Assembly (NCBI RefSeq): GCF_014842995.1
Contig: NZ_JACYXL010000009.1
Span: 101,330 to 165,329, forward strand
Origin: Rhodanobacter sp. 7MK24
GTDB lineage: Bacteria > Pseudomonadota > Gammaproteobacteria > Xanthomonadales > Rhodanobacteraceae
DNA length: 64,000 nt
Direction of reading: 5' to 3'
Shown here: positions 42,118 through 51,164 of the stretch, piece by piece
Numbering within the stretch: position 1 is the first letter of the stretch
Layout of the letters: each line of letters starts with the position of its first letter
The notes under the pieces: model-generated
What the model was told of the DNA's origin: nothing
Databases searched by the model: none
Seen by the model: only the letters and a program-made list of their open reading frames with translations
Position numbers and translations under genes: made by a program

Positions 42118-44613
42118 ATGGCCAAGAACCTGCTCATCGTCGAATCGCCCGCCAAGGCCAAGACGATCAACAAATACCTCGGCAAGGACTTCCAGGTCCT
42201 CGCTTCCTACGGCCATGTGCGCGACCTCAAGCCCAAGGAGGGCGCGGTCGATCCCGAGCACCAATTCGCGATGCACTACGAGATCATCGAGCGCAACGAA
42301 AAACACGTGGACGCGATCGCCAAGGCCGCCAAGCTCGCCGACGACATCTACCTCGCCACCGACTTGGATCGCGAAGGCGAGGCGATCAGCTGGCACATCA
42401 GCGAGATCCTCAAGGACCGCGGCCTCACCGCTGGCAAGCAGCTGCACCGCGTGGTGTTCTCCGAGATCACGCCCAAGGCGATCAAGGCCGCCGTGGCCGC
42501 GCCGCGCCAGCTCTCGCACGACCTGGTCGATGCCCAGCAGGCGCGCCGCGCGCTGGACTATCTCGTGGGCTTCAACCTGTCGCCGGTGCTGTGGCGCAAG
42601 GTGCAGCGCGGACTCTCCGCCGGCCGCGTGCAGTCGCCTGCGCTGCGCATGATCGTGGAACGCGAGGAGGAGATCGAGGCGTTCAAGGCGCGCGAGTACT
42701 GGACGGTGGAGGCGCAGCTGCGCCACGCCGAGGGCGAGTTCAGCGCCAAGCTCACCAAGCTGCGCGGCAAGAAGTTCGAACAGTTCGACCTCACCAACGA
42801 ACACGACGCGATGGCTGCGCGCACCGTGCTTAAGGAGGCCGCGCACGGCCGCCTCACCGTGAGCGAGGTGGGCAGCAAGGAGCGCAAGCGCCGTCCCGCA
42901 CCGCCGTTCACCACCTCCACCCTGCAGCAGGAGGCCGCGCGCAAGCTCGGTTTCACCACCAGCCGCACCATGAAGGTGGCGCAGGGCCTGTACGAAGGCG
43001 TGAGCATCGGCAGCGAAGGCAATGTGGGCCTGATCACCTACATGCGTACCGACTCGGTGGCGCTGTCCGACGACGCGCTGGGCGAGCTGCGTGCGCTGAT
43101 CGCGCGCGACTTCGGCCACAAGGCGTTGCCCGACCACGCACAGTTCTACAAATCCAAATCCAAGAACGCGCAGGAAGCCCACGAGGCGATCCGCCCCACC
43201 TCGGCGATGCGCACGCCGCGCGAAGTGGCCGCCTTCCTCAACGACGAACAGCGCAAGCTGTACGAGCTGATCTGGAAGCGCACCGTGGCCTGCCAGATGA
43301 TCCACGCCACCCTCAATACCGTATCGGTGGATTTCGACCTGCCGCATGCGGCTGGCGGCCCCGCCGCGTTCCGCGCCACCGGCACCACCGTGGTCGATCC
43401 CGGCTTTCTCGCCGTGTACGAGGAGGGGCGCGACCAGAAGAACGCGGACGACGAGGACGAAGGCCGCCGCCTGCCGCGCCTGGAGAAGGGCGAGCAGGTG
43501 CCGCTGCACGAGATCGCCGCCGACCAGCACTTCACCGAGCCGCCGCCGCGCTATTCGGAAGCCTCGCTGGTGAAGGCGCTGGAGGAATACGGCATCGGCC
43601 GTCCCTCTACCTACGCCAGCATCATCCAGGTGCTGCTCAACCGCGAGTACGTGCTGCTCGACAACCGCCGCTTCAAACCCACCGACATCGGCCGTGCGGT
43701 GGGCAAGTTCCTCACCCAGCACTTCACCCGCTACGTGGACTACGACTTCACCGCCAAGCTCGAGGACGAACTCGATGCAGTGAGCCGCGGCGAGGAAGCC
43801 TGGGTGCCGCTGATGCAGCGCTTCTGGCAGCCGTTCAAGCAGCAGGTGGAGGAAAAGACCGAATCGGTGGACCGCAGCGAAGCCACCGGCGCGCGCGAAC
43901 TCGGCAGCGATCCCAAGAGCGGCAAGCCGGTGTTCGTGCGCCTCGGCCGCTTCGGGCCGTATGCCGCGATCGGCGACAAGGACAGCGACGAGAAGCTGCA
44001 GTTCGCGTCGCTGCGTCCCGGCCAGAGCATGCACACCATCACGCTGGAAGAGGCGCTGGAATTGTTCAAGCTGCCGCGCAAGCTGGGCGCCGCGCCGAAC
44101 GGCGACGAAGTGAGCGTGGGTATCGGCCGCTTCGGACCGTTCGTGAAGCAGGGCAGCACCTACGCCTCGCTCAAGCCCGAGGACGATCCGTACACCATCG
44201 AGCTGCCGCGCGCGCTGCAAATCGTGCAGGAAAAGCTGGAGCTGCTCGCCAACCGCGTGATCGCGGACTTCGGCAATGGCGTGCAGGTGCTGAACGGGCG
44301 CTACGGCCCGTACATCACCGACGGCGAGAAGAACGCGCGCATCCCCAAGGACACCGAGCCGAAGGAGCTCACTGAGGCGCAGTGCCTGGAGCTGCTCGCC
44401 GCCGCCCCGGTGAAGAAGGGTGGCCGCTTTGGTCGCAAGACTGCGGCGAAGAAGGAGCCGGCGGCGAAGAAGACGGCCGTGAAGAAGGCCGCCACCAAGA
44501 AAGCGGCGACCAAGGCGACCAAGAAGACGGCCACGAAAAAGACCGCCGCGAAAAAGACTGCGACAAAGAAGGCGGCAGCGAAGAAAACGGAAGCGAAGAA
44601 GACTCCTGCCTGA
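42118..44613 (+). CDS. topA: DNA topoisomerase I
   Basis: 831 residues. It relaxes negative supercoils by single-strand passage. The TOPRIM domain begins NLLIVESPAKAKTINKYLG and carries TDLDREGEAISWH; the active-site tyrosine is Tyr308 in LITYMRTDS. The C-terminal part holds Toprim_Crpt repeats (KPVFVRLGRFGPYAAIGD, VSVGIGRFGPFVKQGS, VLNGRYGPYITDGEKNARIP) rather than four-cysteine zinc fingers, and ends in a roughly 55-residue Lys/Ala tail of KKTA units. Its stop overlaps the next start (TGATG). Confidence 0.97.
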   Translation: MAKNLLIVESPAKAKTINKYLGKDFQVLASYGHVRDLKPKEGAVDPEHQFAMHYEIIERNEKHVDAIAKAAKLADDIYLATDLDREGEAISWHISEILKDRGLTAGKQLHRVVFSEITPKAIKAAVAAPRQLSHDLVDAQQARRALDYLVGFNLSPVLWRKVQRGLSAGRVQSPALRMIVEREEEIEAFKAREYWTVEAQLRHAEGEFSAKLTKLRGKKFEQFDLTNEHDAMAARTVLKEAAHGRLTVSEVGSKERKRRPAPPFTTSTLQQEAARKLGFTTSRTMKVAQGLYEGVSIGSEGNVGLITYMRTDSVALSDDALGELRALIARDFGHKALPDHAQFYKSKSKNAQEAHEAIRPTSAMRTPREVAAFLNDEQRKLYELIWKRTVACQMIHATLNTVSVDFDLPHAAGGPAAFRATGTTVVDPGFLAVYEEGRDQKNADDEDEGRRLPRLEKGEQVPLHEIAADQHFTEPPPRYSEASLVKALEEYGIGRPSTYASIIQVLLNREYVLLDNRRFKPTDIGRAVGKFLTQHFTRYVDYDFTAKLEDELDAVSRGEEAWVPLMQRFWQPFKQQVEEKTESVDRSEATGARELGSDPKSGKPVFVRLGRFGPYAAIGDKDSDEKLQFASLRPGQSMHTITLEEALELFKLPRKLGAAPNGDEVSVGIGRFGPFVKQGSTYASLKPEDDPYTIELPRALQIVQEKLELLANRVIADFGNGVQVLNGRYGPYITDGEKNARIPKDTEPKELTEAQCLELLAAAPVKKGGRFGRKTAAKKEPAAKKTAVKKAATKKAATKATKKTATKKTAAKKTATKKAAAKKTEAKKTPA

Positions 44614-45185
44614 TGCTGCGAACCTTCACGTCTGCCGAACTCCACGCCGCTGCCGAGCTGCTGCACGCGGGTGGCGTGCTGGCCTATCCCACCGAGGCGG
44701 TCTACGGGCTGGGTTGCGATCCGCACGACCGCACGGCGTTCGAGAAGATCTTCGCGCTCAAGCAGCGCCCGGCCACCCAGGGCGTGCTGCTGATCGCCGC
44801 CGACTTCACCCAGGTGGAGCGCTACATCGATTTCGCGAACGTGCCGGACGCGGTGCTGGCCCAGGTACGCACCAGCTGGCCCGGCCCGAACACGTGGATC
44901 TTCCCGCGCAGCGCCGCCGTGCCCGACTGGGTGGCCGGTGCGCATGCAGGCATCGCCTTGCGCGTCACCGCGCACGAACCCGCCGCCGCGCTGTGCCGCG
45001 CGTTCGGCGGCGCGCTGGTCTCCACCAGCGCAAACCCGCACGGCGTGCCGCCCGCCCGCAGCGCGGCCACGGTGGCGGACTACTTCGGCGACGCACTGGA
45101 CGGTCTGCTCGATGCCCCGCTTGGGGCTCAGGACCGCCCCACCACGATCCGCGATGCGCTTACTGGCGCTATCATTCGGGCCTGA
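44613..45185 (+). CDS. Sua5/YrdC-family threonylcarbamoyl-AMP synthase-like protein
   Basis: 190 residues, single YrdC domain: GGVLAYPTEAVYGLGCDPHD, FALKQRPATQGVLLIAAD, WPGPNTWIFPRS, ALRVTAHEPAAALCRAFGGA and LVSTSANPHGVPPARSA. These cover the ATP and threonine sites of TsaC/RimN, which makes the threonylcarbamoyl adenylate for t6A37 of tRNA. It lacks the C-terminal domain of Sua5, matching TsaC size. It starts on the topA stop (TGATG), so is coupled to it. Confidence 0.92.
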   Translation: MLRTFTSAELHAAAELLHAGGVLAYPTEAVYGLGCDPHDRTAFEKIFALKQRPATQGVLLIAADFTQVERYIDFANVPDAVLAQVRTSWPGPNTWIFPRSAAVPDWVAGAHAGIALRVTAHEPAAALCRAFGGALVSTSANPHGVPPARSAATVADYFGDALDGLLDAPLGAQDRPTTIRDALTGAIIRA

Positions 45186-45326
45186 CCCGTCGGTGAATCG
45201 CGGCTTTGGCTGCCGCATGCGGTTCAGCGGCGCGCACAAGGGGAGTCCCTAGCATCCGGATAGCCGTCCGTCGGTCGGCAGGGCGCAGAGCGGCTGCATC
45301 ATGGTCGCGGACTCGGGAGCAAGGAC

Positions 45327-46691
45327 TTGGCCATCTTCTACGACAGCCTGGAACGCAAGCCGGCACAAGCCGCATCGCCGATGATGCACGCGTGCGATCC
45401 ACGACGTGTCGTGGCCTGGCGCAACGGCGCGGCGGTGAACGTGGCGCAATTCCTCGCCCATGTCGAGCAGATTGCCGGATTGCTCCCCGAAGCGCCCGCT
45501 GCGGTGAACCTGTGCGAAGACCGCTATGCCTTCCTGGTCGCGTTCTGCGCCATCGCACGGTGTGGTCAGGCCAACCTGCTGCCGCCCTCGCGTGCGCCGC
45601 AGGCGGTGGAAGAGGTGATGGCCGCGCATCCCGGCAGTTATGCGCTGGGCGAGCTGGCGCTGTCGCCCGCGCCGCATGGTTACCGCAAGCTGCCCGCACT
45701 GGAGGCCTGCCCCGATAGCGAGGCGGAAGCCGTACCCGAGATCCCCATGGAGCAACGGGTGGCGATCGGCTACACCTCCGGATCCACCGGCACGCCCCGC
45801 GCCAACGCCAAAAGCTGGCGCAGTCTCTGCGCCAGCAGTGCCGGCACCCTGGCGATGCTGGGCGCCGTCGCCGGCGAACGTTTCCACGTTGTAGCCACCG
45901 TGCCGCCGCAGCACATCTACGGCATCGAGATGAGCGTGCTGCTGCCGCTGCTGGGCGACGTGAGCGTGCACGCGGGGCGGCCCTTCTTTCCCGCCGACGT
46001 GGCCGCCGCGCTGGCCGAGGTGCCGGCGCCACGCGTGCTGGTGACCACGCCGGTGCACCTGCGCGCGCTGGTGGCTGCCGGCACTCCGTTGCCGCCGCTG
46101 GCGGCGATGCTGTCCGCCACCGCGCCGATGCCGCTCGAGCTGGCGCAGGCCGCCGAGCAGGCTTTCGGTGCGCCGCTGCTGGAAGTGTTCGGTTCCACCG
46201 AGACCTGTGCCTTCGCCAGTCGCCGCGTCACCGATGATGCGGACTGGACGCTGTACGAGGACGTGCGCCTGCATCCGCAGCCCGACGGCACCCTGGTCGA
46301 GGCGCCCCAGCTCGATGAGCCGGTGGTGCTGGCCGACATCGTCAGCGTGCACGACGCGGGCCGCCGCTTCCGCCTGTGCGGCCGCAATACCGACCTGCTG
46401 GAAATCGCCGGCAAGCGCGCTTCGCTGGGCGACCTCACCCGGCGCCTGTTGGCGATACCGGGCGTGCAGGACGGCGTGGTATTCCAGCTCGACGAGGCGG
46501 ATGCCGCTGGCGTGCGCCGCATCGCCGCGCTCGCCGTGGCGCCCGCGCTGAACGAGGCGAGCATCCTCGATGCCTTGCGCCGTGCAGTCGATCCGGTATT
46601 TCTGCCGCGACCGTTGCGCCGCGTGTCCGCGCTGCCGCGCAACGATACGGGCAAGTTGCCGCGCACGGCCCTGCTGGCCTTGCTGGGCTGA
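45327..46691 (+). CDS. AMP-dependent acyl/aryl-acid synthetase (aryl-polyene/xanthomonadin type)
   Basis: 454 residues, shorter than usual acyl-CoA ligases. The adenylate motif YTSGSTGTPRANAKSW, the A5 motif VFGSTETCAF, the LCGRNTDLLEIAGKRAS hinge and the C-terminal NDTGKLPR lysine are intact, so it should activate a carboxylic acid. The compact form resembles ligases of xanthomonadin and aryl-polyene pathways, but none of the other pathway genes is adjacent. The start is TTG (45327) with GGGAGCAAGGA upstream. Confidence 0.78.
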   Translation: MAIFYDSLERKPAQAASPMMHACDPRRVVAWRNGAAVNVAQFLAHVEQIAGLLPEAPAAVNLCEDRYAFLVAFCAIARCGQANLLPPSRAPQAVEEVMAAHPGSYALGELALSPAPHGYRKLPALEACPDSEAEAVPEIPMEQRVAIGYTSGSTGTPRANAKSWRSLCASSAGTLAMLGAVAGERFHVVATVPPQHIYGIEMSVLLPLLGDVSVHAGRPFFPADVAAALAEVPAPRVLVTTPVHLRALVAAGTPLPPLAAMLSATAPMPLELAQAAEQAFGAPLLEVFGSTETCAFASRRVTDDADWTLYEDVRLHPQPDGTLVEAPQLDEPVVLADIVSVHDAGRRFRLCGRNTDLLEIAGKRASLGDLTRRLLAIPGVQDGVVFQLDEADAAGVRRIAALAVAPALNEASILDALRRAVDPVFLPRPLRRVSALPRNDTGKLPRTALLALLG

Positions 46692-46701
46692 CCCGGCGAC
46701 A

Positions 46702-46719
46702 CCCGGAACCGATTCCGGG
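46702..46719. terminator. Short hairpin between convergent genes
   Basis: CCCGGAA and TTCCGGG form a 7-bp stem around CCGA in the 52-bp gap between two convergent genes; a possible bidirectional terminator. Confidence 0.45.
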
Positions 46720-46743
46720 CAGGAAGTGCTGAGCTTTGCCGGA

Positions 46744-47901
46744 CTAGATCTTGAGGAAGATGCGTTTCCTGCACAGGATCCAGGTCGGCAGCCAGCAAAC
46801 CGCAAGGTAGACCATCGAATAAATGGTTGCCGCCGCGGTGCCGTTGGGAATGACCCGGCCAAAAGCATCCGTGATGCTCTGTTGCAGGCTGAGGCCGCCG
46901 CCGGTGGGGATCGCCCACAGCAGCGCCGCAAGCAGTTCCGACAGCATGTAGGCGAAGATGGTGTTGGTGCCGAAGACCAGCATTGGCCTTTGCCACAAGG
47001 GGCGGTTGCCCGCATCGGTGACGGAGCTGCGCGCGTCCGTGAGCCGGAGCATCACGGCAAGCAGCAGCAGGCTCCAGCCGCCAGCGAAGAGCACGAAGGA
47101 GCTGGTCCACAGCCGCTTGTTGATCGGGAAACCGAAGTTCCAGAGCGCGCCCAGCACCACGCAGATGGCGCCGCCTTGCACGATGCGGCGGATCTTGGCA
47201 TGCAGCGGCGCGGAGCCGCGCAGCCAGAGTCCGGTCAGCACGCCGAACGCGGTGGTGGCCAACGCGGGCAAGGTGCTCAACAGGCCCTCAGGATCGCGTG
47301 TCTGCTCGAACAGGTGCGGGGCGGAGAAAAGCTGCCGGTCGATCCACGCCGCGAGGTTGCGCACGGGATCGAGCAGCGGCACGTCGCGCACCGGCAGGCC
47401 GAAGCCAGGTACGGGCACGAAGCGCATCAGCAGCCAGTAGCCGAGCAGCGCGCCCGCGGCGAGAGCTGCCGCGCCGCGCCAGCGCAGGCCGCATATGTAA
47501 GCCGTGGCGAAAACCAGGTAGCACAGAGCGATGCGTTGCAGCACGCCGTAGACGCGCAGCGTGTCGAGATGGAACAGCGGGAAGTTGTTCACCACGATGC
47601 CGAACAGGAACAGGATCGCGCTGCGCGAGAAGACATGCCGCAGCAGCGTGCCGCGATCGTCGCCGCGCGCCAACCGCGCATCGGTCGAATACGGAATGGC
47701 GACGCCGACGAGGAACAAGAAGGTGGGAAAGACCAGGTCGGTCGGCGTGAAGCCGTTCCACGCCGCATGCTGCAGGAACCAGAATGCGTCGGGGCCGCCG
47801 TTGTTGTTGGCAAGTATCATCAACCCGACGGTGAGGCCGCGCAGCAGATCGATGGCAACGAGGCGTTGCATCGGGCGGGAGGTGGTTGCCGGCGTTTGCA
47901 T
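46744..47901 (-). CDS. NagX/HGSNAT-like membrane acyltransferase (DUF5009 family)
   Basis: About 385 residues with 10 or so membrane segments. RLVAIDLLRGLTVGLMILAN, TPTDLVFPTFLFLVGVAIPY and FRYGVLQRIAL-type LDTLRVYGVLQRIALCYL are the hallmarks of the family that includes bacterial NagX and the human lysosomal glucosaminide N-acetyltransferase. The C-terminal part has LVFGTNTIFAYMLSELLAAL. It probably transfers an acyl group across the inner membrane to a sugar. Starts at ATG 47901 or a TTG just before it; GGGAGGG lies 12 nt upstream. It stands alone. Confidence 0.85.
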   Translation of the reverse strand: MQTPATTSRPMQRLVAIDLLRGLTVGLMILANNNGGPDAFWFLQHAAWNGFTPTDLVFPTFLFLVGVAIPYSTDARLARGDDRGTLLRHVFSRSAILFLFGIVVNNFPLFHLDTLRVYGVLQRIALCYLVFATAYICGLRWRGAAALAAGALLGYWLLMRFVPVPGFGLPVRDVPLLDPVRNLAAWIDRQLFSAPHLFEQTRDPEGLLSTLPALATTAFGVLTGLWLRGSAPLHAKIRRIVQGGAICVVLGALWNFGFPINKRLWTSSFVLFAGGWSLLLLAVMLRLTDARSSVTDAGNRPLWQRPMLVFGTNTIFAYMLSELLAALLWAIPTGGGLSLQQSITDAFGRVIPNGTAAATIYSMVYLAVCWLPTWILCRKRIFLKI

Positions 47902-48171
47902 CAACGTGCGAATCCCTCCCGTTGCGGGTTCGCCGTGCAGGCGGCGAAACATCGCCAGACTAACTTACATGGCGACGCCACATCCGACGATGGCCGAAGC
48001 TGCGCAGGCGGCAATCCTGCGGGTGCCGTTCTGCGGAAGCGGCTTCCGCATATCCGACTGGCGGCACACCCGAAATCGACGATATGAAAGTTCCTGCCTG
48101 CAATGGCAGCCGCGGGCGTGCAACGGTTTGGAAGTTCAGGCAGCCGTCACCGCACGACGAAGCCGGCAAGC

Positions 48172-50766
48172 TCAGCGCCGGTCTTTCAGCACCGGATGAT
48201 CCTCCTGCGGCTTGTCGAGGTAATAACCCTGCACCATGTCCACGCCGAATTCCTGCAGCAGGCGCAGGGTTTCCTCGTCTTCCACGAACTCGGCCACGGT
48301 GTGCTGGCCCATGCCGCGGGCGACCTCGATGATGGAGCGCACGAACACCTGGTTGTCGCGTTCGCGCGGCAGGTTGCGGATGAACAGCCCGTCGATCTTC
48401 AACACGTCGACCTTGAGGTGCTTGAGGTAGGCGAACGAGGCGAAGCCGCTGCCGAAATCGTCCAGGCACAGACTGCAGCCCGCATGCCGCAGCGCATCGA
48501 TGAAGCGCTCGGCGTCGCGCAGGTCGGAGATGGCGGCTGTCTCGGTCAGTTCCACCAGCAACCGTTTCGGTGCCACGCTCTGCCTGGTCAGCTGGGCGGT
48601 GATGAAGCCGGGCAGGTCGGGATCGTCGAACGAACGCCCGGAGATGTTGATGGCCAGCGCCGGCAGCCCCGGATGGGCGGCCAGCAACGCGATGCTTTCG
48701 CGCACCACCCAGCGGTCGATGTCGAGGATCCGGCCGCTTTTCTCCGCATAGCCGATGAAATGGTCCGGCGTGATGCACTGCGTGGGGTCGGCCTCGTCCA
48801 TCATGCGCAGCAACGCTTCCAGATGCGTCATCTCGCCGTTGTCCGCGCGGTATACACCCTGGAAATGCAGGCGCAGCAGGTTGCGTTCGAGCGCGTGCTC
48901 GATGCGCTCGTTCCAGGCCAGGCGTGCGGCCATGGCCTGCACGGCGTTGCGGTCGGACCGGTAGATGGTCCAGCGGTTCTTGCCCAGGCGCTTCGCCTGG
49001 TACATCGCCACGTCGGCATGCGACACGAGCTCTTCGGCACTCTGGCCGTGGTCGGGATAGTGCGCCACGCCCAGGCTGGTGGTCAGCCGCAGGGGCTTCC
49101 CTTCGACGTCGAGTGTGGTGCGCCCCACGGTGCGCACGATGCGTTCCGCCAATGCCAGGGCGCTGTCCAGTGTGGCGTGCGGCATGAACACGGCGAACTC
49201 GTCGCCGCCCAGCCGGCACAAGGTATCCGTCTCGCGCACCAGCGCCCTGGTTTCGCCCGCCACTCGCAGCAGCATCGCATCGCCCGCGAAGTGGCCGAAG
49301 GTGTCGTTGACGTACTTGAACTCGTCCAGGTCGAAGAGCAGCACGGCGCCTTCGTGGCCGGCGCGCGCGCCGTCACGGAAGAAGCGCGCCAGCTCGGTTT
49401 CGAAGTAGTGGCGGTTGTACAGGCCGGTCAGGGCGTCGCGCTCGGCCAGCGTGGTGAGTCGTGCGCGCTGCTGCACCAGCTCGGCCGCCATGGTGTCGAA
49501 GGCGTCTGCCAATCGACCCAGCTCGTCCGGGCTGTCCAGTGCGATCGGCTGGGGCGTGCGTCCCTGGCCCAGTTCATCCACCGCGCGCGTCAGCTGCTGC
49601 AGGGGACGCGTCACCAGCGCATGAACGCGGCGCCGCAGCAGCCACAGGGTGGGCGTCAGGATCAGCAGGCCGATGGCGCATAGCGCCAGCCAGATCAGCA
49701 CGACCCACTGGTTCACGCGCGCCTGCGGGAGCGCGTTCACCTCGAACCAGCCCGGCCCGCGAATGCGCGACCAGGCCACCCATTGGCTGCCGTCTGGCGT
49801 GCGGCCCGTGCCGGTGTCGGAATGCGCAGCCAGCACCAGTCGCATCGCTTGTTCCAGCGCCTGATCCTTCAGTGCGCCGATCTGCAATTGGCCTTGTGCG
49901 GCGGCGATGCGGCTGCGCAGCTGCGAATAGGCGATCAGGTTGCCCCGGCTGTCCATGATGAGCTGCTGCACGGCAGCGTTTGGACGGGGCGGCGCCACGG
50001 AGTCGATCAGCGTCTGTATCGCGACGTCGTGCCCCAGCGTGCCCACCCAATGGCCTTGCCAGTCCAGCGGTGCGATGACCGACACCATCCATGTATGGGC
50101 CTGCTGGTCCAGGTAAACCGGCGTCCAGAACACCTGGCGCCCGGGATTGCGGCGCGGGTCGGAGCCAAGCATCGTGGGGTAGTCGGCGTTGCTGGCCTGC
50201 GCATCGGCGTTGCCGCCCCAATTGATGCCGCGGGAATACACCATCAGCCCGTTTTCCACGAAATCCATGTAGGCGGAGAAAAACGGCGGCACCAGCGCCG
50301 GCCCCTGCTCGCGCAGCAGCTCGTAGCTGACGACGGCGCGCAGGCGCGCCGAATCGGAAAGGCCATGCGGCCCGTCGTGCAGGTACAGGGTGGGGGCGTT
50401 CTCGGTGTCCACCAATTCCGGGCGCACGCGCCATAGCCCGTCGGGGCTGCGCGCGAACAGGCTGTCGAAGCGTCCGGCGGTACCGGACGGGGCCTGGTCC
50501 AGGCGCTGCACCAGGGTCTGGCGCAGGCGGCGCACGCTGGCATCGGCCTGGACGAGCAGGCTTTCGTTGGTCTGCGCCTTGATCTGCACCCATTGCTGGA
50601 TGACCAGCGGCGCCAGGCGATCGGCACTCAGCCACAAGGCGACGTAGCCCAGCACCGACAGCAACAGCAGTAATGTCAGGAACAGTCCCCAGAGGGTGAG
50701 GGACATTCGATGGATCAGCGAGGCGCTGGACGAGGCAGGCGGCAAGGAATCACCTTCGGTTTTCAA
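48172..50766 (-). CDS. Membrane sensor with HAMP, GGDEF and EAL domains
   Basis: 864 residues. A first TM (LWGLFLTLLLLLSVLGYVAL), a large periplasmic sensor of dCache type (about 50-345) and a second TM lead to HAMP (RPLQQLTRAVDELGQG). The GGDEF domain has an intact CRLGGDEFAVF. The EAL domain keeps its metal ligands: HLEALLRM, AINISGRSF, LLVELTET, CLDDFGSGFASF, LKIDG and the final GYYLDKP. Both cyclase and phosphodiesterase sites therefore look competent. The annotated start is TTG without a clear ribosome site; ATG 50706 is an alternative. Confidence 0.93.
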   Translation of the reverse strand: MKTEGDSLPPASSSASLIHRMSLTLWGLFLTLLLLLSVLGYVALWLSADRLAPLVIQQWVQIKAQTNESLLVQADASVRRLRQTLVQRLDQAPSGTAGRFDSLFARSPDGLWRVRPELVDTENAPTLYLHDGPHGLSDSARLRAVVSYELLREQGPALVPPFFSAYMDFVENGLMVYSRGINWGGNADAQASNADYPTMLGSDPRRNPGRQVFWTPVYLDQQAHTWMVSVIAPLDWQGHWVGTLGHDVAIQTLIDSVAPPRPNAAVQQLIMDSRGNLIAYSQLRSRIAAAQGQLQIGALKDQALEQAMRLVLAAHSDTGTGRTPDGSQWVAWSRIRGPGWFEVNALPQARVNQWVVLIWLALCAIGLLILTPTLWLLRRRVHALVTRPLQQLTRAVDELGQGRTPQPIALDSPDELGRLADAFDTMAAELVQQRARLTTLAERDALTGLYNRHYFETELARFFRDGARAGHEGAVLLFDLDEFKYVNDTFGHFAGDAMLLRVAGETRALVRETDTLCRLGGDEFAVFMPHATLDSALALAERIVRTVGRTTLDVEGKPLRLTTSLGVAHYPDHGQSAEELVSHADVAMYQAKRLGKNRWTIYRSDRNAVQAMAARLAWNERIEHALERNLLRLHFQGVYRADNGEMTHLEALLRMMDEADPTQCITPDHFIGYAEKSGRILDIDRWVVRESIALLAAHPGLPALAINISGRSFDDPDLPGFITAQLTRQSVAPKRLLVELTETAAISDLRDAERFIDALRHAGCSLCLDDFGSGFASFAYLKHLKVDVLKIDGLFIRNLPRERDNQVFVRSIIEVARGMGQHTVAEFVEDEETLRLLQEFGVDMVQGYYLDKPQEDHPVLKDRR

Positions 50767-51164
50767 TCAGGAGACGAGGCTTGCACTGTCGACATCCACC
50801 ATCCTTCGGGAGGCCCCCTCGGCGACCATGGACCGAATGACTTGCGGACTCTACCGCAGGGGCGCGGCTTCGTCCCCCAAGTCGAAGATCCCGCTCTGCC
50901 CGCGCCCGTGAGGTCGGTCGCGCAATGACCTTGCAACATTCCCCCAGGGCCACCCTTGTCTGATCGACCCGTGTGCGCCTGTCTTTAGGCGATGCTGCCG
51001 ACAAGCCAGCCTGAGTCGCCGCCGACGGTATCGAATCAAGTGTGGCGAAAGCCCATCGGGCGGTCCCATGCCTGCTGGCCAGCAGCCGATCCGGAACCGC
51101 CGCGCGCGCTGCCGCTACAATAGCTGCCCACTTCCACGCGGCAGCGCCCCTCGGAGTCATCGGC
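50767..51164. other. Divergent intergenic region
   Basis: About 400 bp between the GGDEF-EAL gene and purD. I see no gene. The GC is normal for the genome and no riboswitch-like conserved structure is recognised; it must contain the promoters of both flanking genes. Confidence 0.5.

Noticed and set aside
42058..44220. Long minus-strand open frame opposite topA
   Set aside because: Shadow of topA in GC-rich DNA; low-complexity His/Arg/Val composition and no ribosome site.
50767..51164. Possible riboswitch ahead of purD
   Set aside because: No conserved purine or c-di-GMP aptamer core could be recognised by eye.
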